The notes below the pieces were generated by a model. It made no database searches and was not told the DNA's origin. It saw nothing but the letters and a program-made list of their open reading frames with translations. This document shows positions 22,229-32,693 of a stretch of 64,000 nucleotides of DNA, in pieces. Each line of letters starts with the position of its first letter. Positions within the stretch are counted from its first letter, which is position 1. The translations under genes were made by a program, and so were the position numbers. Origin of the DNA: Corynespora cassiicola (taxonomy: Eukaryota > Ascomycota > Dothideomycetes > Pleosporales > Corynesporascaceae); the NCBI GenBank assembly GCA_022059125.1, contig JAEUWY010000008.1, forward strand, positions 1 to 64,000, in the 5' to 3' direction.

Positions 22229-23093
22229 TGGGGCTTTTTGTGGGATCCAGTACCGTCATCATTTACCACGGTATGGAGAGGCGGTCATCTTGATGATTTA
22301 GTACTATTACTACCTTGGTTAGCACTGTAGATCAGGCACCTCCTTATGAGGGCTCTCACACCTAGTTTCATACAATCAACTCAGCTGCACACTCATAGTC
22401 AATCTACCACCACGATGTTATAGCTATAAAAGCCTCATCACCGGACAAGACATCACTTAGTGCTCCTATCCACTTTAGCTCTTTGCAGCTATTAGAGTAC
22501 ACCCAAGGATAATAGGTGTATTAAAATTAGCCGATGCTTTATTCTATTCTAAGTTACTTGTTTTATTAGATACGTGTTAGTGCACTATTACTTCGCCTCT
22601 TTTTAACTAAAGTTCTAATACTGTATATTTACTTCATTAGTTAACTTTCTAACATCATTCTATTACTAGAACTTCTAAGTGAGTTATTAAAACTAAATAC
22701 TAGGTCTTAAAGTTATAAAAAATAATTGCACTATCAGAGGATGCAGCTGCTCGGAAAAGGGAAGACAAGGCCAATTTTGGAGTAGAGAAAATATAGGGAG
22801 CTTTACGTGGAGAGATAGGCAACGAGCCAATGTAATTTAAAGCTTTCTATTAGCTGATGGAAAGGACCGGACAGAGTTAAGTGAGTGTGTTGTGTTTGAG
22901 CTTCGCTGACAGCGGATATATACATGAGCTAAGATGGTAGCGTAGGGGCTGGGAAGCCTCATCGGCTAACAATTTATTCTTATTTTCTAGTGTTTATGCT
23001 TATCTTTCACCTCTGCCTGGCAAAAATGACAGGAAAGAATACCTATAAGTCTCCAGATGACATGAATTGAATGTAGTAAGACTCCTCTAAAGT
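22229..23093. other. Intergenic region between regulator and reductase
   Basis: Convergent 3' ends of the regulator and the reductase. Mixed composition, moderately AT-rich at 22,500-22,720; no open frame or recognisable element. Confidence 0.4.
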
Positions 23094-24149
23094 TTAAAGT
23101 CCTGGGGTGTCTTCCACACGGTAAACATACTTGACAGCACTGGCTCTGCCATCTCTTAGGTTTCTCAGACCGAGTTCAACACCTGCTAGCCCACCAGGGA
23201 TCACTTCAAAAGGATGCCCGTGCAACCATCCCTCTCCAAGACCAAGACTAAAAAGCCTAAACCAAGCGTGGCCAAAGTCTTCAAAGTGGGCAGTCAAGCC
23301 GTGTACATCCCCAACATTGGTGAAAGAATACCGGACTGTATCAGAAACTGGAGCAGTGTAAGGCAACACGCCAGAGAGACGACCATGGGGTTCTAGGACC
23401 TGTTGGATATTGGCCGCGCTTGTACCCTCGCTTACGGTATCGAAGGCAAAGTTGAGTTTCTTGCCCGATGGTACCGCAGCTCGTATCCCACGAACAACGG
23501 CTGCATCTCCTTGACGATAGTCAATTACCACATCGCCCCGAGATTTGTCCAAAATACTTTCGACAAAATCTATGCCCCCACCCGCAACTGTAATGATGGG
23601 ATGGATTTTTGCTCGTTTCAGTAACTTGATGGCAAAGGCGCCAACAGCAGTTGCACCTCCGTAAACCAAGACAGCTGACTTTTGCGCATGCTCACGCGAT
23701 ACTCCGGATTGATTCCAGGGTTCTGGAAGACCAAGGCGACAAAAGAGTCCTGTCGCCGCCGTCATGGCAGCTAACGGGATTGTAGCGGCTTCTTCGAAGG
23801 TCGTCTTCGAGGGAATGTGGAATGTTGTGCTCGCCCACGCGACAGCGTACTCGGCAAACGCTGCAGCAGGAGCTCCCATCTCATGAAAGGCGGCCACACG
23901 GTCTCCCTTCTTGAACTCGGTCACGTCGCTTCCGACATCTTCGACAAAGCCTGCAATGTCGTCTCCTGTATTCTCGCCGGATTTGCCGCCGAAGAAGATA
24001 GGGTACTTCCAGTCCTTTGGGTTCGTTCCGGCAACAATCACACGGATCAACACTTGGTTTCTTCCAGGTGAAGGGCGAAGAATATCCACAATTTTAGTGT
24101 TGATGTCGTGAGGAGGTGCGCTTTCCACATGTACTTGGACTTCCTTCAT
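23094..24149 (-). CDS. Medium-chain (zinc-type alcohol dehydrogenase-like) reductase
   Basis: 351 aa, single exon. Resembles the MDR superfamily of NADPH-dependent quinone or enoyl reductases (ToxD-like and trans-acting enoyl reductase-like proteins of fungal clusters). Visible: N-terminal GroES-like fold (VLIRVIVAGTNPKDWKYP), GDDIAGFVEDVGSDV, and the cofactor-binding strand VLVYGGATAVGAFAIKLLK. The cysteines and histidines of catalytic-zinc alcohol dehydrogenases are absent, so it is a non-zinc reductase. Probably cytosolic. Its upstream region shares a block with that of the FAD monooxygenase at 25,315, supporting membership in the same group. Confidence 0.88.
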   Translation of the reverse strand: MKEVQVHVESAPPHDINTKIVDILRPSPGRNQVLIRVIVAGTNPKDWKYPIFFGGKSGENTGDDIAGFVEDVGSDVTEFKKGDRVAAFHEMGAPAAAFAEYAVAWASTTFHIPSKTTFEEAATIPLAAMTAATGLFCRLGLPEPWNQSGVSREHAQKSAVLVYGGATAVGAFAIKLLKRAKIHPIITVAGGGIDFVESILDKSRGDVVIDYRQGDAAVVRGIRAAVPSGKKLNFAFDTVSEGTSAANIQQVLEPHGRLSGVLPYTAPVSDTVRYSFTNVGDVHGLTAHFEDFGHAWFRLFSLGLGEGWLHGHPFEVIPGGLAGVELGLRNLRDGRASAVKYVYRVEDTPGL

Positions 24150-24253
24150 TGTTATTTGTTGCAGCGAGTCGAACTGAAAGATTGTTGGCTGGGTTGTCTC
24201 TCCAAAAAAGAATGACCGCGTTGTGAAACAGCCGAACTTGTATTGTTTTCCGA

Positions 24254-24470
24254 TGTAACCCCACCACGGCCGCGCTTTCTGTTTTGGGCGATCTCACCCC
24301 ATGTTTAACAATTATTGCTACCCCCCCCCCCCCCATCAAATAAAAAAAACGGCCCGCCTTAGACCTATTTGAAATTGCTTGGTAACAATTTCTAATACAA
24401 GCACGCCAGATAGTTCTTTGAGACACGAAATGTATTTGTAAGACAGCATTTAATCCACTGAGTGGGGTAC
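24254..24470. promoter_or_regulatory. Upstream region of the reductase with CCCC motifs; possible small inverted-repeat element
   Basis: Contains GTAACCCCACC (24,255), CACCCCATG (about 24,295), a run of 14 C (24,321-24,334), GGCCCGCCTTAGACCTATTT (24,351-24,370) and AGTGGGGTAC (24,461). The ACCTATTTGAAATTGC block recurs upstream of the gene at 25,315 with an extra G. The outer GTAACCCCAC and GTGGGGTAC are inverted, so it could equally be a miniature transposon in the promoter. Confidence 0.35.
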
Positions 24471-25314
24471 TATAAGCACCGCAGGCTGACCTACTAGCAT
24501 TGTACTAAAAGAGCAAGCTACAAGAGAAGATACCGAGGCTCTGCATGGAGGTATCAAGGAATACAGCGGTATAGGGTGGGCATGAGCCGCAGGGCACTTT
24601 CGGCATAGCCTAGCCTGCCTGTGCCAATGTGTGCGATCGATGGCTCAGCACAACGACCAATCAACATGACGTTTGTTACTCGCTCCCATTTTCTGCATCA
24701 ACCATGGCATACTGTCCATGTTCAGATTTGAGGGGTACAGAATGTACGTCATATCCATTTCCGTTTGTGGCCGTAGACGTCAAGTGTGAGGGATGGAAAC
24801 TTGTCCGTCGGCGCACGAAACCATGACTCGTGTTGCATCGTAATGTTCCCCCTAGCGGAGGCGCCACTTTAATTTCTAAACCCCACCCTCACACGACCGA
24901 CTTCTCCAGTGTCCCTCCTCTTTTCAATAGCTTCGTTGTACCATGTTTTGCGACTTGAAGCGTGTCATAGAGAATCTGTCGGTAGAGCTCGCAGCACATC
25001 ACAACCTGTCAAAAATTGCACGTCTCTCATTAGGAGATACTCTAGCTCGCGTTCATGAAAATCTTGTTCCAAAGCCACTGGAGATGATTTTCTTTGATTG
25101 ATTATTGTTGGCCTTCACGTGACTAGCATAGTTGTGGTGTGTTTACTTTTAGTATATAAAACCTACTATTCTACGCACTTCAGACAGGCTCCAATCTATA
25201 AAGGATATAAGTACAGAGCTGTAGCCATCTATGGAAATCAACTCAGTTCTTATTCTTCTTCACCACACCCATACTTTAGAACTACTATGCTAAATGTCTT
25301 TATGGTAGCACTAT
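24471..25314. other. Intergenic region
   Basis: No gene recognised. Frames of 60-80 codons occur on both strands without domain or signal features. AAACCCCACCC occurs near 24,878. Confidence 0.35.
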
Positions 25315-26854
25315 TTACAATCGAACGTTGCTCACACGATAGGTAGATAAATCTTCTGGGATGTTGCGAGGTTGATACTTTTCACCCTTTTGTAATACTT
25401 CTGCCACTTCATCAAAATTTTCGTATGCATATTCCTGGCAGTCATGATTGAAAATCCAGTCTGGCCGCGGCAATGTTGCCTCATCTCTGTTACTTGCTGT
25501 ATCCTGCCAATTGGTTTTATGCCATATGTTTCTTGTGTCGACGCCTATCTTTTGCATAAGACATGCTCTCTCATATCTGTCCCTGAGTTAGTATGGGTTA
25601 CCGGTCATATTAATCGTATTTCTTCTAACCTGATAGCTTCAGTCGCACGAAGGGCTAGTGGGATGTTTCCTTTGCCAGCCAACTCCAAAGCTATAGCTAG
25701 AGTCGCGGCATCCTCTATTGCCTGACCACCACCCTGTCCCGAAGTAGGCAAAACCGGATGGGCTGCATCTCCAATAATAATCATGCGCTTTTTTGGAGAT
25801 ACCCAGGTAGGCAAAGGGTCTCTCCAAAGAAGCTGGTAATCGATCAGTTTTCCAGGTGGGATAGTGTCCAGAACCTGCCTAATCTTAGGAGCAGCAGACC
25901 AGCTTTCAAAGTATCTGTACATTTCTTCGGAATTACCCGGAAATGCCCATGACTCTGTCACGTTATAGTCGTCCTTTTAAAGGGTTAGTTTTGAGGTGTT
26001 CACAAGCTAAACGCGGCTTACCTTATGAGTTAAAGTCAAGAACAAATATTTTCCTTTTGCTGCTGTTCCCGTCAACACATGGGCGTCCTCACCAAGCCAG
26101 ATCTTGCAGGAATCTACGTTGCTTGGGGTTTCGAAAAACCATTGGGCCTCTGGGTCCTTACGGAGAGGTTCTGAATCCCAATATGCTCGATAGATGGCGT
26201 ATCCAGAAGAGTGCGGAGTGGGGTCCATTCCGATGACTTTTCCGCGACTTTTACTATGCACACCATCGGCACCAACGACGCAGTCGGCTGTAATCCGTTT
26301 CCCATCTAGAATAATTCCGGCTTCGTTATCGTTTTCGAAATAGTCTAGAACACGGTAACCAAGATGAAATTCAACGCCAAGTTTTTTGGCATATTCGTAC
26401 AACACCATTGCCAGCTTGCCTCGGTGAGCTGGATAACCTTCACCTTTGCCATATCCCACCATTGAACTGTTGATGAGAAGTTCGCCGTCAGAGTTGTGGA
26501 TCTCCATCACGTCACAGTGGGCTATGCTGTCTTGCAGCTGTTCGTCTACCGATCCGTTATCCCATTGGCGTATAACGAGTGCAGCATTGTTGGGAATCGC
26601 AATGGAATCACCTAACCTTTCCTGTTAGATTCAGAAATCCTCAGAATTATATTGATTGAAATTTTTTCAAGGAATAATTCACCTATCGGTTTGAGCTCTG
26701 GCTGCTGATCAATTGCAATCACTTTATGGCCCTTGCGAGTAGCCTCAATGGCAAAAGCTAAGCCTCCTAAGCCTAGCCCAACAACGATTGCAGTAATACC
26801 GCTCGAATTAGGCTCTGCGATGCCTCTTGGACCGACACCTTTTGTGACTGCCAT
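25315..26854 (-). CDS. FAD-dependent monooxygenase, paralogue of the one at 14,190
   Basis: Class A flavin monooxygenase, 452 aa. Exons 26854-26683, 26611-26022, 25973-25630 and 25567-25315 join in frame; introns 71, 48 and 62 bp. Motifs: AIVVGLGLGGLAFAIEATRK (FAD binding), GDSIAIPNNA, VVGADGVHSKSRG (DG motif) and GDAAHPVLPTSGQGGGQAIE. The acceptor of intron 1 was chosen because GGTTAG/GTGATTCC restores the IGDSI motif seen in the paralogue; the nearer CAG acceptor leads to a stop. The start ATG at 26,854 begins a 20-residue leader before the Rossmann strand. The three TACCCCAC repeats just upstream (27,019-27,060) may be regulatory or transposon-derived. Substrate unknown. Confidence 0.88.
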
Positions 26855-27125
26855 GATTTGAAGTGGTCGGAGATGGTCGGATATAGTCAATTTTGATGGG
26901 AAAGAACTGTGAATAGCTGAGGATGTTTTCGTGTCATAAAAACGATAGGGAGCTCTAATACCCTGGCTTTTATGTTGTTGTAGCACGCCTACTTTCTATC
27001 CAAAAGCAAAACAGTGGTACCCCACGAGTATAAAACTACCCCACGAGTGCAGAACTACCCCACAGTGAGTTTTTTGACCCGCCTATGTCAGTCTATTTAG
27101 GACCTATTTGGAAATTGCCCCAGAT
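26855..27125 (-). promoter_or_regulatory. Upstream region with three TACCCCAC repeats
   Basis: TACCCCACGAG, CTACCCCACGAG and CTACCCCACAG occur at 27,019, 27,036 and 27,055, spaced about 18 bp, followed by GACCCGCCT and GGACCTATTTGGAAATTGCC (27,100-27,119). The last block matches the one upstream of the reductase. See the findings for the two competing explanations. Confidence 0.4.
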
Positions 27126-29541
27126 CACATATAAAGCCTTCCTATAAGCTAAATAAGTAGAATTAGCCGGAAGATAGCATCGCGTTTAGTTTAAAAAGTA
27201 TTAGATTAGCTTTTGATTAGTTTTTAAAAGTAATTTACTAATTAATACTAATAACTTCAAATAGTTTTTATTAGTGTTTATTATTATATAGAATTTTAAA
27301 AATATAGAGTATCTTTTTAGAGTTTATTTATAATAAAATAAGTATTTTTAAAATATATTATTACTACTAATAGTATTTATTATTATTAATTACAATTTGT
27401 AAAGTATTATTAACTATTATAAAATTTTTTATAAAAATAGTAATAATTAAAAAAGTTGTTATAGTTAAAGAAGTAGTAAAACAAAATTTAAATAAAATTA
27501 CTATAATTTTTATATATATATTTCTACTGGTATTAACTTTAATATTTAATACAAAATTTTCTCTATTGAATAAAAAAGTTTAACTTAAAATTAGTAAATA
27601 TTCTAAAATATAATTATTAAAAACTATTAAATACTATTATAACAATATTTATAGATTAATACTAAGTTTTACTTTTAATAAAATATAGTAGACTAAATAA
27701 CGCTTTTAAAATAAATAAAACTATTAAATTTTTAATATTTAATTTTTAGTATTTTTAAATATAAATAAAAATTATTTAATAAAATTTTATATATAGTTTA
27801 AAATTAATTTAAAATATTATAGCTAAAATAATAATATTAGAAAAATCTATAATTTACTAAAGTTACATAATTTTTAGTTACATAACTTTTAAATTTAAAA
27901 TTAAAATTATTAAAAAAGTAAATTATTAAAAAATTATTATAATATATTAGAATACTATAAAAATAATAGAAAGTTTTTATAGATAAGTTTGGTAATAGTA
28001 ATTATAGTTAAAAAGTAAAAAATTAAAATTAAATTTTTAAAGTTTTAAATTTTTAAAATAATTTTCTTTTTATAACTTATAATCTGTAATTTATAACTTA
28101 CGTAGTAAAAAACTTTTAAACTAATAAACTAATAAACTTATAAAATAAAAATAACTTACTTACTTATTAATAATTTAAATATTTTTTGTTATTTTTAGCT
28201 ACTTTTTTATTAAATATCTAACTAGTATTATTTCTGTTTTTTTTATTAATTTATATCTACTATTTAGTTCTAGCCTAGTATAGCTAGAAGAAAAGAACTT
28301 TTATAGCTCTTTTAATATTTGCTATATATATTTTTTTTAAAAATACTCTTATATACTTTTTATTTAATTTTATTATTAGTTAAGTAATTTTTTTATTTCT
28401 AATATTTAGTAAACTAGCTATCGAATTTAAATAAAAGTTTTTATTTATATAAAATAATTAAAAAAAATTTATAAAAACTACAAATTAAATAATAATATAT
28501 TAAAATTTTAGATTAATAATAACAGCTATAAAAAATATTTATAATATTTTTCTTATAAAGTATTAAAACTAAATATTTTTAATTAAATATAATTAGATAA
28601 TATTAAATAATTTTTTATTTTTATATTTATTTTAGAACAACTAAAAACTTTAATTCTTATTACTATAAGCTGAAAATAACGCTAAAAATACTATAATTTA
28701 GACTTAATCTAGAGCTGAAATCTGGAGCTGCTAAACAGGCTTTTATTTAATAGAAGCTAAGATGCACCGTTATATAGAATAACCCTCTGGTAATTTGCCC
28801 CGCGCTGTCGGCTTAGCTGACTAATAAGCGATTTCAGGTATCTGGAAGCCCAGCTAAAGCAATTTAAGCTCAGTTATCTCTTATCACACTCATGATTTGC
28901 TAAAAAAACCAACAAGATAATATAAATCCAATCAATTTTAAAACAGCTCAATTTCTGCAAGATGACAAGGCTTCCCACACGGCCGGAGATCGTGAGTGGT
29001 ACCAAATGAACTGTCAGCATCTATTTCGCTTATAAGAACTCTGATGTCTAATAAGCCAAAGTTTCTAATCGTCGACAGCGTTCGCATATTTTCAGAATTT
29101 TGCGTAAACCATTTGCTCGAGGAGAGCGTCTTCAACGCTGAGGTTGTGCCGAGTAGGCACGGCGACCACATAATAATTGTCTGCCGTTGTTAGATTCGAC
29201 ATGCCACCTTTTATCTTTCTCCACAATTGCGTCATACGAAGAGCATAGCCACGGACCTAGAAACAACTCCTTTATTGCCACAGATACAAGTTGAGTTGAG
29301 GGTGCTAAGAGCCCTGTAGTTTGCTGCTAGTTCGAGCCAAGCCAGGCCTTGCATATTTTAATCGTGTGGCTGGATTGGTATTTGGTGTACATAATTTTGT
29401 GGGAGGCTACGAAAATGGCGAGTAGGTGAAACGCAATGCAGCCTCTCGCCAATATTATGACTGTTGTCACAAGTTTCAATAAGAAAGCTGTGGGCTAACG
29501 GTGGGGTAGCGGTGGGGTAACGGTGGGGTACGAACACCTCA
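27018..29541. mobile_element. Possible degraded element E bounded by TACCCCAC repeats
   Basis: Three TACCCCAC units at the left and three GTGGGGTA units at the right (29,500-29,535) face each other across a strongly AT-converted core (27,130-28,750). A 77-aa frame at 28,938-29,171 on the minus strand has no recognisable domain. The boundaries and the element itself are inferred from symmetry only. Confidence 0.3.
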
Positions 29542-29711
29542 ACCATTCACCTCAACACTACAATTCTATCGCGGAAGTTATCTTTCAATTGGCAGTGGGG
29601 TGGCAATGAGATGGCTGTGGCCCAAACCAGCTAGGGAGGGCTTTATATCACGACCACTACCGTATGCGCCCGGATCTTTAACATTATTCATCTGAAGAAC
29701 TGATAACGTAA

Positions 29712-30063
29712 CCCACAAGCGAGTCGGCTACTTCTCTAACTGCTCTAGCGCGCGCGCAACTACTAACTTAACTACTTTAAAAAATTCTAAAAAAATTTAA
29801 TAATTTAAAGTAGCTATACTGCTTTTTTTTATACATAAAAAAGTTATATTTTTACTTTTTACAGCGAATATAGTATATTTTTAGATATTAGCTACTATAA
29901 AACAGTAATATTAAAAAATTAGTTTTTTTTTTTAATATTATTCTACTATAGCTAGTTTAGTTAAAAAGTTATTTAAGTTTAAAAAGTATAACTTTTTATT
30001 AACTTTTTTTTAATATTACGTCTTTGTATAAAAATATAATATAACTACTAATATAAAGAATAA
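29712..30063. repeat. Fragments of elements A and B
   Basis: AAGCGAGTCGGCTACTTCTC near 29,717 resembles a B terminal repeat, and TTAAAAAGTATAACTTTTTA to ATTACGTCTTTG (ending about 30,023) resembles the right end of element A. AT-converted; no gene. Confidence 0.4.
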
Positions 30064-31905
30064 ATAAGCGGCGCGGATAAGTAAGCGGCGCATCTTCTAA
30101 CTGCCCCAGTATATACTACTTATACTTATAATACTACTACTAAAAAAATTCTAATTAACTTATAAAAAAGCTTTTATAGTTTTTATTTTTTTAGTTATTT
30201 AAAATAAATTAATATAAAGCGTACAACGCGTTACTACTATATATAATATTTTTAAAACTATAATTTATTATTAATATACTAGATAATCTGTATAACGTAA
30301 TTACTAGTCTAATTTAAAACTACTAATTAAGCTTAAAAAAAGTAATTATTACTTATATTTTTAAGTTAAACTTATAAAAATTTGCGCCTATACTAAATAC
30401 TATATATAATATAGCTAATTAGTTACTTACTGCTTAAGAGGCGGGCTATATTAGTATTAAGTAGTTTAATAACTTTATTAAGCGCTAGCTAAAGCTTTAA
30501 GTTTAATTAATCTGCTAGTAAAATTACTATTAAATTCTATATAAAAATTTTAAAATTATATATTTTTAGTTTAAGCTACTGTATTATATAAAAAAAAAAT
30601 ATAGTATTATTAATAAAAATATGTATAACTTTAACGAAACAGACTTTATAATAAATATAATATTAGCTTAATTAGTAGTTATAGTATTAAAAAAATAAAA
30701 TTAACTTAAAAATATTTAGCTAAATAATTAAAAATAAATTATAATAATTTAGAGAATTAACGCGTGCAGCTAAATAATTTTTTTTTATTATTTTTATAAG
30801 TAAATACTACTTTTATATACAGTATAAAAGTAATAATATTCTATTTAGTTAGTATATATTACTTAGTAAGATAGACTAAATAATAAATAAGCTAAATATA
30901 TATTAGCTAAAGTATTTTAATATTTATACGCAGAGCCGTACAGTAAAAATATATTAACTATTTATTATTAATAGCTATAAAAGTTATAAATTTTTAGCTT
31001 TTTAAAACTTCTGTAAAATAAATAAAATTATTACTTTTTATATATTTTTATATTTATTATACTTTTTTTAATTTTTTAATATAAAGTGTTTTTCGCTTTT
31101 AAAGCGGGCGTATAGTAATAAAATTTTTAATTTAGTACGTAATTATATTAACTATATTAATAAAATTATTTTTTTACTAGCTTTTAAAAAAGTTTTTAAA
31201 TAATTTTTTATAAAAAGTAATATATACGTAAACTTCTAAAAAACAGAAATAGTTTTATATAATTTAAAAATAATATTATTAAAGTTTAATATAAAGCTAT
31301 ATACGTTTATATTAGCTTTTTTTAAAACTATTTAGTAGAAAGCTAAAATACTAAATAACGCGTATAAGCTAAAAATTTAATTAATATTAATTTATAACAG
31401 AATTAAAAAATATAAAAACTTATTATTTATTTTTATTATTAAAGCTTTTAGTTAGTTTAAAAAAAAAGCTAAAATAATAGCTTATTTAGCTACGTTACTT
31501 TAAAGCTAAATTAAAAATTTTAAAAAAGCTAATAAAGCTGCTACGTAGTGTAGACAGTAAAATAAAAAATAAATTTAATAGTAAAAAACTTTAATAAAAG
31601 CTAAAAAAGCTAAAATTATAGCTTAAAAAAACGTTAAAAAGTAATTAAATAAAAAAAAGTATAAAAAAATAGCTTATTTTAATAGTAGCTAGTAGTTAAA
31701 AGCGCGCTGTACATACTATAAAAAATAAAAATATAATTTTTATATATATAAAATAACAGTATAACTACTATAGTTACTTTTTATATTAAGTTATTACAGT
31801 ATTTTTTTAAAGTAGTTAAGTAGGTGGTTGTGTAGGTACTAGAGTAGTTAGAAAATATACTACTCGCTTATCCGCGCCGCTCGCTTATTTTTTATATTAT
31901 AGTTA
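30064..31905 (+). mobile_element. Fot1/pogo-like element B, copy 2, RIP-degraded
   Basis: Left end AAGCGGCGCGGATAAGTAAG and right end CTTATCCGCGCCGCTCGCTT are inverted repeats; both continue into TTCTAACT-type sequence. Reading the plus strand through stops at about 31,440-31,760 gives residues like the C-terminal tail of Fot1/pogo transposases (Arg/Lys-rich helix, then KTLTEAKK, then the position of a zinc knuckle). All frames are broken. The interior matches 8843-9667 inverted. Confidence 0.6.
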
Positions 31906-32640
31906 CTTTTTATATTAATTTACTATAGTGTTTTTTAAAAGTAGTTAGAAAAGTAGCCCGCTTACTTATCTAGCCCGCTTGCTTATTCTTTATATTTTAC
32001 TAAAAAAACTATTTTTTTTTCTATATTTTATTTAAAACAGCTATTTAAAAAGTAAAAAAAACTTTTTAGCTAAAAAATTAGTATATTTACTATATACTAT
32101 TTGTTTTTTATAGTAGTAAACTTATAGTTTTTTAAGTAAAAGTTAGTAGAAACGTACAGTTACTAGATTAGCTATTTAAATAATATAAATATAAAGTTTT
32201 TAATTAGTTTTAAAAAAATTAATATATTTAAATATTAAATATAGCTAGTAAAAATTAAAATATAAGCTATAAAATTTTATATAAGATTTTAGCGTACAGA
32301 TTAGCTCTATTTAATTAATAATATAATATATTATTTCTAACTAAATACTAAAATAGTTTATACTAAAATCGTTTATACTAGAATAGTTTATACTAAAATC
32401 GTTTATACTAAAATAGTTTATATTACAATAAATTCTCCTGCTAATTTTTAGATACTTACTAATTAAAAATAACTTTTTAATATATAATTTAGAATTAATT
32501 TTTTTTAAAAGTACTTTAATAATAATTATAATACACTAGTATAATACTAAACAGAAAAAAAAATAAACTTAGCTACTAATTAATTTGCTAGTACTTAGCT
32601 AGAGATACCATAGACGACCTAGTTAAAACTATAGTTAATA
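31906..32640. repeat. AT-rich repeat remnant
   Basis: A second B-like terminal repeat lies at about 31,945-31,990 (CCCGCTTACTTATC, CCCGCTTGCTTATTC); otherwise AT-rich without a gene. It includes the minisatellite below. Confidence 0.5.
32347..32421. repeat. Minisatellite, 5 x 15 bp
   Basis: Five contiguous copies of ACTAAAATAGTTTAT with single changes (AATC for AATA in units 2 and 4, GAAT for AAAT in unit 3). Confidence 0.85.
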
Positions 32641-32693
32641 CAGCAGGGGACTCGTCCCAAACAGTTAGCATCTATTACGTAAAAATCAGGATC

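Noticed and set aside
24321..24334. Run of 14 C as a special regulatory signal
   Set aside because: Homopolymer runs arise by slippage and are prone to sequencing error; noted only as part of the promoter.
7292..32640. CRISPR-like or other structured arrays in the AT islands
   Set aside because: Repetition is explained by degraded transposons and one minisatellite; there is no regular repeat-spacer pattern and the genome is fungal.
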